Positions 50,840 to 59,342 of a DNA stretch of 64,000 nucleotides are shown here, piece by piece. The position numbers and the translations under genes are program-made. Source of the stretch: Streptomyces sp. LUP47B. GTDB taxonomy: Bacteria > Actinomycetota > Actinomycetes > Streptomycetales > Streptomycetaceae. The notes under the pieces are model-generated. The model made no database searches, had not been told where the DNA came from, and worked only from the letters and a program-made list of their open reading frames with translations. Position 1 is the first letter of the stretch. Each line of letters starts with the position of its first letter. The stretch covers positions 72,262 to 136,261 of the forward strand of contig NZ_MJAH01000024.1 of the NCBI RefSeq assembly GCF_001746295.1, read 5' to 3'.

Positions 50840-51765
50840 CGGGTCACCTCCGGACGGCGGAACGAACCGAACAGATGGAGGTTCTTCCGCAGGCGCTGCA
50901 GCGGGGTCAGCGGCAGGGTGCGCATCGAGCCGCGGGCGTAACGGCGCTCCAGGTAGTACTGGCCGACGCTGAAGACGCTGGTCAGGATCAGGTACCAGAT
51001 CGACGCCACGAAGTACATCTCGACGACCGCGAGCGTGGTGCTGGAGACGTCCTGTGCCCGTTTGATCAGTTCGTTGAACTGGACCGCGTAGGCGAGCGAC
51101 GAGGTCTTCAGCATGTTGATGTACTCGTTGCCGGTCGGCGGCACGATCACGCGCATGGCCTGGGGGAGGACCACCCGCCGGAGCGTCTTGCCCTGGGTCA
51201 TGCCCAGCGCGTGCGAGGCCTCCGTCTGCCCCTCGTCGACCGACTGGATGCCGGCCCGGACGATCTCGGACATGTATGCGGCCTCGTTCAGGCCGAGACC
51301 GAGCAGGGCCGCCAGGAACGGCGTCATCACGTCGTTCATCTCGTCCTTGTAGAACCCCAGGTTGAGGACGGGGAAGACGAGGGCGATGTTGTACCAGAGG
51401 AGGAGCTGCACCAGGACCGGGGTGCCGCGGAAGAACCAGATGTAGAGCCAGGACACCGTGCTGGTGACCGGGTTCGACGACATCCGCATCACCGCGAGGA
51501 TGACGCCCAGGACGAGTCCCACCACCATGGCGAGCACCGAGATGTACAGCGTGTGCCAGACGCCGGACAGGATCAGGTCGTCCGTGAGGTAGTCCGGGAT
51601 GATGTTGTAGTTGATCTTCGCGTTGGAGAACGCGATCCCGATCAGCACGATGACGGCGATGACCGCCGCAGCGGCCACCCAGCGGCCGTAGTGGCGCACC
51701 GGGATGGCCTTGATCTGCTCCGGCGGCACTGACGGCGTCGGAGCCTTGTCGACAATGTCGGTCAC
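50836..51765 (-). CDS. Polar amino-acid ABC transporter, permease subunit
   Basis: This 309-residue permease has a long N-terminal tail, four to five helices, the HisM-type start of the domain (LSGVWHTLYISVLAMVVGL) and the EAA-like loop (ASHALGMTQGKTLRRVVLPQA). A single permease gene suggests a homodimeric channel. It follows the binding-protein gene by 32 bp and overlaps the ATPase gene. Confidence 0.94.
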   Translation of the reverse strand: MTDIVDKAPTPSVPPEQIKAIPVRHYGRWVAAAAVIAVIVLIGIAFSNAKINYNIIPDYLTDDLILSGVWHTLYISVLAMVVGLVLGVILAVMRMSSNPVTSTVSWLYIWFFRGTPVLVQLLLWYNIALVFPVLNLGFYKDEMNDVMTPFLAALLGLGLNEAAYMSEIVRAGIQSVDEGQTEASHALGMTQGKTLRRVVLPQAMRVIVPPTGNEYINMLKTSSLAYAVQFNELIKRAQDVSSTTLAVVEMYFVASIWYLILTSVFSVGQYYLERRYARGSMRTLPLTPLQRLRKNLHLFGSFRRPEVTR

Positions 51766-51797
51766 AGTGACTGCCCTTCAGTGGTGCGTCAGGCAGG

Positions 51798-52763
51798 TCA
51801 GGAGCCGCCGTTGATCTTGGCTTCTGTCACCGCGCCGTCCGTGACGTTCCACTTCTCCATGATCTTGGTGTACTCGCCGTTCTTGATGATCGCGTTCATG
51901 GCCGCCTGGAGGGCGTCACGCAGCTGGGTGTTCTCCTTGCTGACGCCGATGCCGTACGGGCCGGCCTCGATCTGCTCGCCGACGACCTCGAAGTCGTTGC
52001 CGCCGCCCGAGGTCTTCGCGTTGTACGCCGCGACCGGGAAGTCGTTGAGGTCGGCGACGGACGCGCCCTGCTTGAGGCGGAGCAGCGCCTCGGGGTCGGT
52101 GTCGAAGGTCTGCAGCGAGATGGCCTTCTTGCCGTCCTTCGTGCACTTCTTGCTCTGCTTCTGGGCGATGCCCTCGGAGGTGGTGCCCTGCTGCAGTGCC
52201 ACGGTCTTGCCGCACAGGTCGTCCAGGGACTTGATGCCCTTGGGGTTGCCCTTCTGGACCAGGATCGAGGTGCCGGCGGTGAAGTAGTCGACGAAGTCGA
52301 TGCCGTTGCCGACCTTCTTGCCGGAGTCCGAGTCGATGCCGCTCTGGCGGTCCTTCGTGTCGTTCATCGCCGACATGATCACGTTGAAGCGGTTGGACTG
52401 CAGACCCACGATGAGCTGCGCGAACTTGCCGTTCTGGAAGTCGAACTTCACGCCCAGCTGCTTGCCGAGGGCATCCGCGACGTCAGGGTCGATGCCGACG
52501 GCCTTGCCGCTCTGCATGAACTCGACCGGCGGGTACGCGATGTCGGAGCCCACCTTGATGACGCCCGCCTTGCGGATGTCGGCGGGGAGCTTGGAGGCAA
52601 GGGGTGCGGAGGACGCGGACGAGTCCGACGTGCTGCTGTCGCTGCTTTTGTCCGTCTGGTCACCGCAACCGGTGAGAATCAGCGCGCCTGCGACCGCGAT
52701 CGCACCGACCGCTGCTAGCCGGGAGTGCGCGGCGGTCGTACGACGGGTGGAGCTTGCGGTCAT
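51798..52763 (-). CDS. Polar amino-acid-binding lipoprotein
   Basis: This 321-residue family-3 solute-binding protein has a lipoprotein signal ending LILTGC, a Ser/Asp-rich linker, then IRKAGVIKVGSDIAYPPVEF and the PDVADALGKQLGV signature. Acidic and amide amino acids are the usual ligands; this is inference. GGAGG precedes ATG 52763; the frame to 52928 is not needed. It is first in the operon. Confidence 0.94.
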   Translation of the reverse strand: MTASSTRRTTAAHSRLAAVGAIAVAGALILTGCGDQTDKSSDSSTSDSSASSAPLASKLPADIRKAGVIKVGSDIAYPPVEFMQSGKAVGIDPDVADALGKQLGVKFDFQNGKFAQLIVGLQSNRFNVIMSAMNDTKDRQSGIDSDSGKKVGNGIDFVDYFTAGTSILVQKGNPKGIKSLDDLCGKTVALQQGTTSEGIAQKQSKKCTKDGKKAISLQTFDTDPEALLRLKQGASVADLNDFPVAAYNAKTSGGGNDFEVVGEQIEAGPYGIGVSKENTQLRDALQAAMNAIIKNGEYTKIMEKWNVTDGAVTEAKINGGS

Positions 52764-53409
52764 GGTGGGTTCCTCCGGCGGATGGGTCGAGTTGCCGATG
52801 GGGCAGGCAGCCGCCGATGGGTTCGACGGGTGCCGTGGGTCGACGAGAGCACACGCCTTCGAGTGTCGCGACCTCGTGTGATGACGGCATCTTGCCATTC
52901 GGACACAGCCATTCAGGGCACACGCCATGTCAAAATCGGATAACGGGTGACCCCCGAACCGTACGAGGTCGGCACGTCATGACCGCCTCATCTGCGGAAA
53001 TCTGCTGGAATCCGTCCTTCCGGCCGGAAGGTCTCCGGCGCGAATCGCGGCGCGGGTGATCGGGACGGGGCGGGCCCGGGGTCGGTTGAGCGGCTGTCGG
53101 GTGATCGTCAAGGGGCTGCCGAGGGTTTGTCCGGATGGCCCTCCATGATTCATGTCACCGGCCTCCGATGATCGATGATCGATTTACGTTCCGGCATGTG
53201 ACCTTGGACGTATTGGACTCGTCCTCGACGCCGGTCGTCCGGTAAGAAGGTTCTTTACACCCCTCATCCGGGGCTCAGGGCGCGTGTGCGGCGCGCCCGT
53301 CGTGTACCGGCCCGTACGCATCAGTCACCAGGGCCGTACGCGGTGCCCGCCCACTTCTCAACCAGGAGTGGCCACCCTCAAACCATGCAGACCTAAGGGG
53401 TAAGACAAA
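52764..53409. other. 646-bp divergent spacer
   Basis: No convincing gene is seen. It separates the amino-acid transporter operon from malic enzyme and must hold both promoters. Short tandem repeats of the ATGATCG unit occur at about 53166-53183, and an AT-richer block at 53150-53262 is a likely promoter zone for malic enzyme. Confidence 0.5.
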
Positions 53410-54633
53410 GTGGCAGCGGAGATCGTCAATCCTCGCAGCGACAGCGATACGGGACAGGACGGAGGGGCGGAGCCCCTCGATTCCATCGACCCCGCGTTCG
53501 CGCTGCACCGCGGCGGCAAAATGGCTGTGCAGGCCACCGTGCCGGTCCGTGACAAGGACGACCTGTCCCTCGCGTACACGCCCGGCGTGGCGAAGGTGTG
53601 CAGCGCCATCGCCGAGCAGCCGGACCTCGTCCACGACTACACGTGGAAGTCGTCGGTCGTCGCCGTCGTGACGGACGGTACGGCCGTGCTGGGGCTCGGT
53701 GACATCGGGCCCGAGGCCTCCCTCCCGGTCATGGAGGGCAAGGCGATCCTGTTCAAGCAGTTCGGCGGCGTGGACGCGGTTCCGCTGGCGCTGGCCTGCA
53801 CGGACGTCGACGAGATCATCGAGACGGTGGTCCGTCTCGCGCCGTCCTTCGGTGGCGTGAACCTCGAGGACATCTCGGCTCCTCGGTGCTTCGAGATCGA
53901 GCGGCGGCTCCAGGAGCGGCTCGACATTCCCGTGTTCCACGACGACCAGCACGGGACCGCGGTCGTGACGCTGGCCGCCCTGCGGAACGCGGCCCGGCTG
54001 AGCGGGCGGTCGATCGGGGATCTTCGTGCGGTGATCTCCGGTGCGGGCGCGGCGGGCGTGGCCATCGCCAAGATGCTCGTCGAGGCGGGCATCGGGGATG
54101 TCGCCGTCGCCGACCGCAAGGGTGTCGTGTCCGCCGACCGGGACGACCTCACGTCCGTGAAGCGGGAGGTGGCCGGGTTCACGAACAAGGCGGGGCTGTC
54201 GGGGTCGCTGGAGGGCGCGCTCGCGGGTGCGGACGTCTTCATCGGCGTGTCCGGCGGTACGGTCGCGGAGTCGGCCGTCGCCTCCATGGCGGAGGGCGCC
54301 TTCGTGTTCGCGATGGCCAACCCGGACCCCGAGGTGCACCCGGATGTCGCGCACAAGTACGCGGCCGTCGTGGCCACCGGGCGGTCCGACTTCCCGAACC
54401 AGATCAACAACGTGCTGGCGTTTCCGGGGATCTTCGCGGGGGCGCTGCAGGTGCGGGCCTCGCGGATCACGGAGGGCATGAAGATCGCGGCGGCCGAGGC
54501 GCTGGCCGCGGTGGTCGGGGACGATCTGGCGGCGGACTACGTGATTCCGTCCCCGTTCGACGAGCGGGTGGCTCCGGCGGTCACGGCGGCGGTTGCCGCG
54601 GCGGCTCGGGCTGAGGGTGTTGCTCGCCGCTGA
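53410..54633 (+). CDS. Malic enzyme (malate dehydrogenase, oxaloacetate-decarboxylating)
   Basis: This 407-residue short bacterial malic enzyme converts malate to pyruvate and CO2 with reduction of NAD(P)+. Hallmarks are LSLAYTPGVAKVC, VLGLGDIGPEASLPVMEGK, GVNLEDISAPRCFEIE (metal ligands), FHDDQHGTA, and the dinucleotide fold RAVISGAGAAGVAIA. Cofactor choice (NAD or NADP) is not certain; S. coelicolor has one of each. GTG 53410 follows AAGGGG. Confidence 0.94.
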   Translation: MAAEIVNPRSDSDTGQDGGAEPLDSIDPAFALHRGGKMAVQATVPVRDKDDLSLAYTPGVAKVCSAIAEQPDLVHDYTWKSSVVAVVTDGTAVLGLGDIGPEASLPVMEGKAILFKQFGGVDAVPLALACTDVDEIIETVVRLAPSFGGVNLEDISAPRCFEIERRLQERLDIPVFHDDQHGTAVVTLAALRNAARLSGRSIGDLRAVISGAGAAGVAIAKMLVEAGIGDVAVADRKGVVSADRDDLTSVKREVAGFTNKAGLSGSLEGALAGADVFIGVSGGTVAESAVASMAEGAFVFAMANPDPEVHPDVAHKYAAVVATGRSDFPNQINNVLAFPGIFAGALQVRASRITEGMKIAAAEALAAVVGDDLAADYVIPSPFDERVAPAVTAAVAAAARAEGVARR

Positions 54634-55195
54634 GCCTTTTCGGGTGTGAGGTGGCCTCGTCCGGGTGTGGTTTCCGGGCGGGGCCGTTTCTTTGCCTTCG
54701 GGTGGGGCTGATCGGGTGGCTGTGGGTTGGGTGGGGGAGGGCGTTTTGCGCAGTTCCCCGCGCCCCTGGGTGCCTGCGGCGGCCTGTTTCGGCTTCGGTG
54801 GGGGCTGGTGTAGCGCGTGGGGTTCGGTGGGTGGGTCGGGGCCGGGGTGGGGGGTGTCCGTCCTCGGTCCGGCGGCTCGGTCCCTTGAGCAGGTCTCGGT
54901 AACGGACGCCGGCCGCTGCGGGCGGACACCCCCCACCCCGGCCCCTTCGCGCCGTACGCGGCCAACGGCCCGTCCTGGCGCACGGTACGGCGAACGGTTC
55001 GTCGTGGCGCGTGAGGTGCGGATCGGCCCGTCGTGGCGCAGGGGACTGAAGCTCCCCAGGGGCGCGGGGAACTGCGCGACCAGCCGCCACCGGCCCGCAC
55101 TCGTTCGACAACCCCCTGCCCCCAAACCGCAACAGGGCGTGTGTCACAACGCGACCCGGTTCCCCGCGCAGCCCCCGTTGCCTATCGTCAAGGTC
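54634..55195. other. 562-bp spacer with nested inverted repeats
   Basis: No gene is supported. The spacer holds two nested perfect 23-bp inverted repeats described separately, G-rich runs, and the promoter of the downstream oxidoreductase (TATCGT at 55183-55188). Confidence 0.7.
54748..55077. repeat. Nested pair of perfect 23-bp inverted repeats
   Basis: The outer arms 54748-54770 and 55055-55077 carry the widespread Streptomyces extragenic motif GCGCAGTTCCCCGCGCCCCT in opposite orientations. The inner arms 54838-54860 and 54923-54945 are a second exact inverted repeat (GGGGTGTCCG core). Folded, they give a stem-within-stem cruciform about 330 bp long. Confidence 0.85.
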
Positions 55196-56161
55196 ATGTT
55201 CGCTGTCTACGCCGCCCGAATCGACCGCGACAACCCGCTCTCGGGACTGGAGTCGGGGGAGCGCCCGGCCCCCGAAGCTCGCCCGGGTTGGAGCGTCGTC
55301 GACGTCAAGGCCGCTTCCCTCAATCACCATGACCTCTGGTCCCTGCGCGGCGTAGGCCTCGCGGAGGACAAGCTGCCGATGATCCTCGGCTGTGACGCCG
55401 CCGGTGTCGACGAGGACGGCAACGAGGTCGTCCTGCACTCCGTCATCGGGCAGAGCGGGCACGGCATCGGCCCCAAGGAACCCCGTTCCATCCTCACCGA
55501 GCGCTATCAGGGGACGTTCGCCGAACAGGTTGCCGTGCCGACCTGGAACGTCCTGCCCAAGCCGAAGGAGCTGTCCTTCGCGGAGGCCGCCTGTCTGCCC
55601 ACGGCCTGGCTGACGGCGTATCGGATGCTGTTCACGAATGCCGGGGTGCGGCCCGGGGACTCCGTGCTGGTGCAGGGCGCGGGCGGTGGCGTCGCCACGG
55701 CCGCGATCGTGCTGGGGAAGGCCGCGGGGCTGCGGGTCTTCGCCACCAGCCGGGACGAGGCCAAGCGCAAGCGTGCGGTGGAGCTCGGGGCCGTGGAGGC
55801 GCTGGAGTCGGGCGCGCGGCTGCCGCAGCGGGTGGACGCCGTCATCGAGACGGTGGGCGCGGCCACCTGGTCGCATTCGGTGAAGTCGCTCAAGCCGGGC
55901 GGCACGGTGGTCATCTCCGGCGCCACGAGCGGCGACCGCCCCTCGCACGCCGAACTGACCCGGATCTTCTTCCTGGAGCTCAAGGTCGTCGGTTCGACCA
56001 TGGGGACCAAGGACGAGCTGGAGGACCTGCTCGCGTTCTGCGCGGCGACGGGTGTGCGGCCCGTGATCGACGAGGTGCTGCCTATGGACCGTGCGCGTGA
56101 GGGCTTCCAACGGGTGGAGTCCGGTGAGCAGTTCGGCAAGATCGTGCTCACGAACAGCTGA
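55196..56161 (+). CDS. Zinc-independent MDR-family quinone oxidoreductase
   Basis: This 321-residue medium-chain dehydrogenase/reductase has ASLNHHDLWSLRG, CDAAGVDEDG, the Rossmann motif VLVQGAGGGVATAAI near residue 158, and VVISGATSGD. It lacks the four-Cys structural zinc lobe. It probably reduces quinones or enones with NADPH. ATG 55196 lies 7 nt after TATCGT, consistent with a leaderless message. Confidence 0.88.
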   Translation: MFAVYAARIDRDNPLSGLESGERPAPEARPGWSVVDVKAASLNHHDLWSLRGVGLAEDKLPMILGCDAAGVDEDGNEVVLHSVIGQSGHGIGPKEPRSILTERYQGTFAEQVAVPTWNVLPKPKELSFAEAACLPTAWLTAYRMLFTNAGVRPGDSVLVQGAGGGVATAAIVLGKAAGLRVFATSRDEAKRKRAVELGAVEALESGARLPQRVDAVIETVGAATWSHSVKSLKPGGTVVISGATSGDRPSHAELTRIFFLELKVVGSTMGTKDELEDLLAFCAATGVRPVIDEVLPMDRAREGFQRVESGEQFGKIVLTNS

Positions 56162-56218
56162 TCTCTTCTTTCTCTTCGCGTCGGCGGCCGGTCCGGTTTC
56201 GGATCGGCCGCCGACGTT

Positions 56219-56263
56219 TGTCAATTGTGGTTGACAGGTGTCTGGCGTCAACGTAGGTTGACA
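56219..56263. promoter_or_regulatory. Duplicated TGTCAA-N6-TTGACA operator on the HTH/Clp-N promoter
   Basis: TGTCAA-N6-TTGACA at 56219-56236 and CGTCAA-N6-TTGACA at 56246-56263 are two 6-6-6 dyads 27 bp apart. TTGACA (56231-56236), 17 bp, TAGGTT (56254-56259) forms a near-consensus promoter, with the predicted start at the ATG 56266. A repressor bound there would occlude RNA polymerase. Confidence 0.78.
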
Positions 56264-56265
56264 AT

Positions 56266-56475
56266 ATGACCGAAGCAACGGATCTCGCCGAGCGCGCCGG
56301 CGATCGCGATCCCCGCGTGGGGCTGCGTGCCGTCGCCGCGCTGCGCAGGCTGCTGGAGCAGCTGGAGTCGGTGCAGGTGCGCAGTGCGCGCAATCAGGGC
56401 TGGTCGTGGCAGGAGATCGCCGCGGAACTCGGAGTGAGCAGGCAGGCCGTGCACAAGAAGTACGGGAGGCATTGA
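56266..56475 (+). CDS. Small helix-turn-helix protein, probable autoregulator
   Basis: This 69-residue protein is helical, with a C-terminal helix-turn-helix GWSWQEIAAELGVSRQAVHK. It has no sensor domain. The ATG is 6 nt after TAGGTT, so the message is leaderless, and the promoter lies inside duplicated dyads that are natural autoregulatory sites. The stop overlaps the Clp-N gene start (TGATG). Confidence 0.87.
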   Translation: MTEATDLAERAGDRDPRVGLRAVAALRRLLEQLESVQVRSARNQGWSWQEIAAELGVSRQAVHKKYGRH

Positions 56476-57038
56476 TGTTCGAGCGGTTCACGAAGGACGC
56501 CCGGACGGTGGTCATGGGCGCGGTCGAGCATGCCGAGGGGGCCGGGGCGGGCTCGGTGGAGACCGAGCATCTGCTGCTCGCCCTGCTGGAGCGGGAGGGC
56601 AGTCGTGCTTCGTTCGCCCTGGCCGCTCTCGGGCTCGCCGAGCGTGGGGACGCCGTACGGGAGGCGCTGGGTGAAGCCCGGCGGCGGGCCGGGCTGTCCC
56701 AGGCGGACGCCGAGGCGCTGGCCGGGCTCGGCATCGACGTCTCGGAGATCGTCGCCCGGGTCGAGGAGGTGCACGGGGTCGGGGCGATGTCCGGAGATCG
56801 GAAGGACAAGGGGTGGTTGTCCGGGCGGCGCTCGTTCGGGCGGGGCGCCAAGGAGATCCTGGAGAAGGCGCTCCGTATCGCCGTGGCCCGGCGGGACCGC
56901 CATATCGGCGACGAGCACATCCTGCTGGCCCTGACCGTCCGGCCGGGGGTGCCGGGGGAGGTTCTCGCCGATCACGGGGTGACCTACGAGTCGGTCGTGC
57001 GTGTCCTCTACGGCGAGGGAGAGGCGAAGGCCGGCTGA
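56475..57038 (+). CDS. Clp N-terminal-domain protein lacking AAA+ modules
   Basis: This 187-residue protein consists of two Clp N-type repeats (residues about 1-75, MFERFTKDARTVVMGAVEHA and TEHLLLALLE; and 110-185, FGRGAKEILEKALRIAVAR, DEHILLALT). There is no ATPase module, so it cannot unfold proteins alone. It could act as a substrate- or adaptor-binding decoy for ClpC. Coupled to the HTH gene; GGGAGG lies before the start. Confidence 0.88.
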   Translation: MFERFTKDARTVVMGAVEHAEGAGAGSVETEHLLLALLEREGSRASFALAALGLAERGDAVREALGEARRRAGLSQADAEALAGLGIDVSEIVARVEEVHGVGAMSGDRKDKGWLSGRRSFGRGAKEILEKALRIAVARRDRHIGDEHILLALTVRPGVPGEVLADHGVTYESVVRVLYGEGEAKAG

Positions 57039-57082
57039 GCCCCGCGGGGCGCCGACGTCCAGGACGGCGGCGCCCGGCCGGC

Positions 57083-58159
57083 TCACGCCTTCGGCGCTCG
57101 CAGCAGTGCTCCTATGTGGGCCGCCGCCGTCGACAGATGGCGGCGGGCGTCCCGGACCTGGTCGGCGGTGATGCCGTGGTCGCGGGCCGCGTCGCGGATG
57201 TCGTCGCGGAAGCGGTCGAGCAGGCGGTCCAGATCGCGGGCCGGGTTGCCGGTGGAGTCCTCGTGGGCCCAGGACGGTTCGTACTCGGCGGGGAAGTCCT
57301 CCGGGGTGGGCGAGTACTGGGGGGCGGGTGGCGTCCCCTCGGCCTTCTCGGACCTCGCGCCGCCCCGGCCGAAGCCGAAGTCCTTCCCGAACTCCTTGCC
57401 GTAGTCCTTCCCGAACTCGCCGAACTCCTTGGCCAGTTCGGTCAGCCCCTCGCGCACCCCCGTCGGCCAGTCGCCGCGCGCGAAGTGGTCCTGCACCTGC
57501 TCCTGGACGCGCTTGGCGATGCGCTGTACCTCCTCCTGCGCCTGCTCCCGGGCCCGGTCCTGGGCCTCCTTGGCCTGACGGCGGGCCCGCTGGGCCTCCT
57601 CGCGGGCACGGCGGCTCTCGTCCTTGGCGCGCCGGGCCTGTTCCTTCCACTCCTGCTTGACGCGGCGCATCTCCTCCTTGGCGGTGCGCCACGCCTCCTT
57701 GTCGGCGTACTCCGTGAAGTCCCCGAAGGGGCCCTCGTGTTCGCCGGTGCCTTCCTTGGTGCCATCGCCCCGGCGGGCCTGGGTCGCGGCAGCCCGCATC
57801 TCGCGCCGCAGATCACCCGCCGCGCCGCGCACATCGGCCCGGATCTCGGCGGCGAGCTCGGCGACCGAGTCGCGGATCTCCAGCTCCAGGTCGGCCAGTT
57901 CACCGCTGCGGTCGGCCAGCTCGGCGCGGCCCGCGTCCGTGATGGCGTACACCTTGCGGCCGCCCTCGGTGGTGTGGGTGACCAGGCCCTCCGCCTCTAG
58001 CTTGGCCAGACGGGGGTAGACGGTGCCGGCCGAGGGGGCGTAGAGGCCCTGGAAACGCTCCTCCAGGAGCCGGATCACCTCGTAGCCGTGGCGCGGGGCC
58101 TCGTCCAGCAGCTTCAACAGGTAGAGACGGAGTCGGCCGTGGGCGAAGACGGGAGGCAT
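57083..58159 (-). CDS. PadR-family regulator with long coiled-coil and Gly/Lys-rich tail
   Basis: This 358-residue protein has a PadR winged helix at residues about 5-90 (LRLYLLKLLDEAPRHGYEVI, PSAGTVYPRLAKLEAEGLV), then a ~90-residue Arg/Glu-rich coiled-coil (KEEMRRVKQEWKEQARRAK), a Gly/Phe/Lys segment (EFGKDYGKEFGKDFGFGRGG) and a C-terminal helical part. Most PadRs are under 200 residues, so the tail is unusual, though recurrent in Streptomyces. It follows the DUF4097 gene by 1 bp on the minus strand. The palindrome at 59244 is its likely operator. Confidence 0.9.
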   Translation of the reverse strand: MPPVFAHGRLRLYLLKLLDEAPRHGYEVIRLLEERFQGLYAPSAGTVYPRLAKLEAEGLVTHTTEGGRKVYAITDAGRAELADRSGELADLELEIRDSVAELAAEIRADVRGAAGDLRREMRAAATQARRGDGTKEGTGEHEGPFGDFTEYADKEAWRTAKEEMRRVKQEWKEQARRAKDESRRAREEAQRARRQAKEAQDRAREQAQEEVQRIAKRVQEQVQDHFARGDWPTGVREGLTELAKEFGEFGKDYGKEFGKDFGFGRGGARSEKAEGTPPAPQYSPTPEDFPAEYEPSWAHEDSTGNPARDLDRLLDRFRDDIRDAARDHGITADQVRDARRHLSTAAAHIGALLRAPKA

Positions 58160-58160
58160 G

Positions 58161-59195
58161 TCAGAGCACCTTCTTGTCGGTCGTGCCGTCGGCCGGGGCG
58201 CGGGTCGGGTCGTCCGTCGGGTCGTCCGTGGGGTCGTGGTCGTCCGTGGGGTGGTCGGCCTGGCCGGAAAGGGAATTGTCCCCCGAGGCGCCGCCCCCGC
58301 CATCCACCGGGTCGGTGGCGGCGGCCGGTCCGGTGGACGTGTCGGCGTCCTTCACGAAGGGATCCGTCTCCCACGGCTCCTCCTCGTCCTCCCGGGGTGG
58401 GCGGCGCAGAAGGGCGATGGAGCCGGAGACGGTGGTCGCTCGCAGCTTGCCGGTGCCGGCGCCGAGACGGCCCGTGACCTTGTGGGCGCCCCACTGGCCG
58501 TGCACGCGCAGGCCGTCGAAGGCGTTGGAGATCGTCCCGCTCGCGGTGTTGGCCTCCACCTCCGCGTCCGCCGGCTGGGGGAGCCGGATGGCGATCTCAC
58601 CCGAGACACTGGTCAGCCGGACCTCGGTGGGGCCCTCCGGATCGAGGTCCACGATCATCGAGCCGCTGACCGAGTCGGCCCGCACCGAGGGCCCGGAGCC
58701 TTCCACGACGGTGAGATCCCCGGAGACCGAGTTGAAGCGCAGGTCACCGGTGACGGCCTGGGCCTCCAGGTTCCCGGAGACGGTGTCGGCGCGGACGGGG
58801 CCGGAGAGGCGGACGAGGGTCGTGTCGCCGTTGACCCCCTTCACCACCGACGGACCGCGCACCCCCGACACGACGGCCGCGGCACTGACCACACCCACCT
58901 CGACCCGGGTGTCGGCCGGCACGGCCAGCGAGACCACCGCGCTGCGCCGCCAGCCCTTGCGGTCGAGCCACTTGAGGAAGCCCTTCCAGGGCAGGTCCTC
59001 GTAGGCCACCGTGAGGGTCCCGCCCTCCTGGGTGACGACCAGGGGCGGTCCCTCGATCTGGGACACCTCCAGGCGCGCGGAACCTTCTTCCGTGCCCACC
59101 ACGTTCACCGTTCCGTTGACGATGCGCACGTGAAGTTCGCGTACGGGCTCGTCGAAGGTGAGTTTCCTGGGCTCCGTGACGGACCACTCGGACAT
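58161..59195 (-). CDS. DUF4097 beta-helix/adhesin-like protein
   Basis: This 344-residue protein contains a run of short repeats (VSGNLEAQAVTGDLRFNSVS, VSGSMIVDLD, VSGEIAIRLP, TASGTISNAF, VSGSIALL), the right-handed beta-solenoid pattern of DUF4097. The C-terminus is acidic and Pro-rich with a DPTDDPTDDPT repeat. There is no signal peptide or membrane helix. ATG 59195 follows GGGGAGG. It is in an operon with the PadR gene, a recurrent pairing in Streptomyces. Confidence 0.88.
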   Translation of the reverse strand: MSEWSVTEPRKLTFDEPVRELHVRIVNGTVNVVGTEEGSARLEVSQIEGPPLVVTQEGGTLTVAYEDLPWKGFLKWLDRKGWRRSAVVSLAVPADTRVEVGVVSAAAVVSGVRGPSVVKGVNGDTTLVRLSGPVRADTVSGNLEAQAVTGDLRFNSVSGDLTVVEGSGPSVRADSVSGSMIVDLDPEGPTEVRLTSVSGEIAIRLPQPADAEVEANTASGTISNAFDGLRVHGQWGAHKVTGRLGAGTGKLRATTVSGSIALLRRPPREDEEEPWETDPFVKDADTSTGPAAATDPVDGGGGASGDNSLSGQADHPTDDHDPTDDPTDDPTRAPADGTTDKKVL

Positions 59196-59243
59196 GGTGC
59201 AGACCTCCCCGTAGCAACGCGCCATATCGCGTCTCCTGCAATT

Positions 59244-59257
59244 CACGATATATCGTG
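59244..59257. promoter_or_regulatory. PadR-type palindromic operator
   Basis: CACGATATATCGTG is a perfect 14-bp palindrome 49 bp before the DUF4097 start. A related half (CATATCGCG) is at 59223-59231. Its ATAT core fits PadR-family sites, and the PadR gene is in the operon it controls. Confidence 0.75.
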
Positions 59258-59342
59258 GGGTTCGAAAGTCAAGACACTCTTTCCGGGGACGCCCCAGGCC
59301 TCAGATATGACCAACCACCGCAAATCGCCCTAGCGTGTGACC

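Noticed and set aside
55033..55332. Frame starting at 55033 over the repeat region and into the oxidoreductase.
   Set aside because: It reads through the extragenic repeat and then shadows the oxidoreductase N-terminus in another frame.
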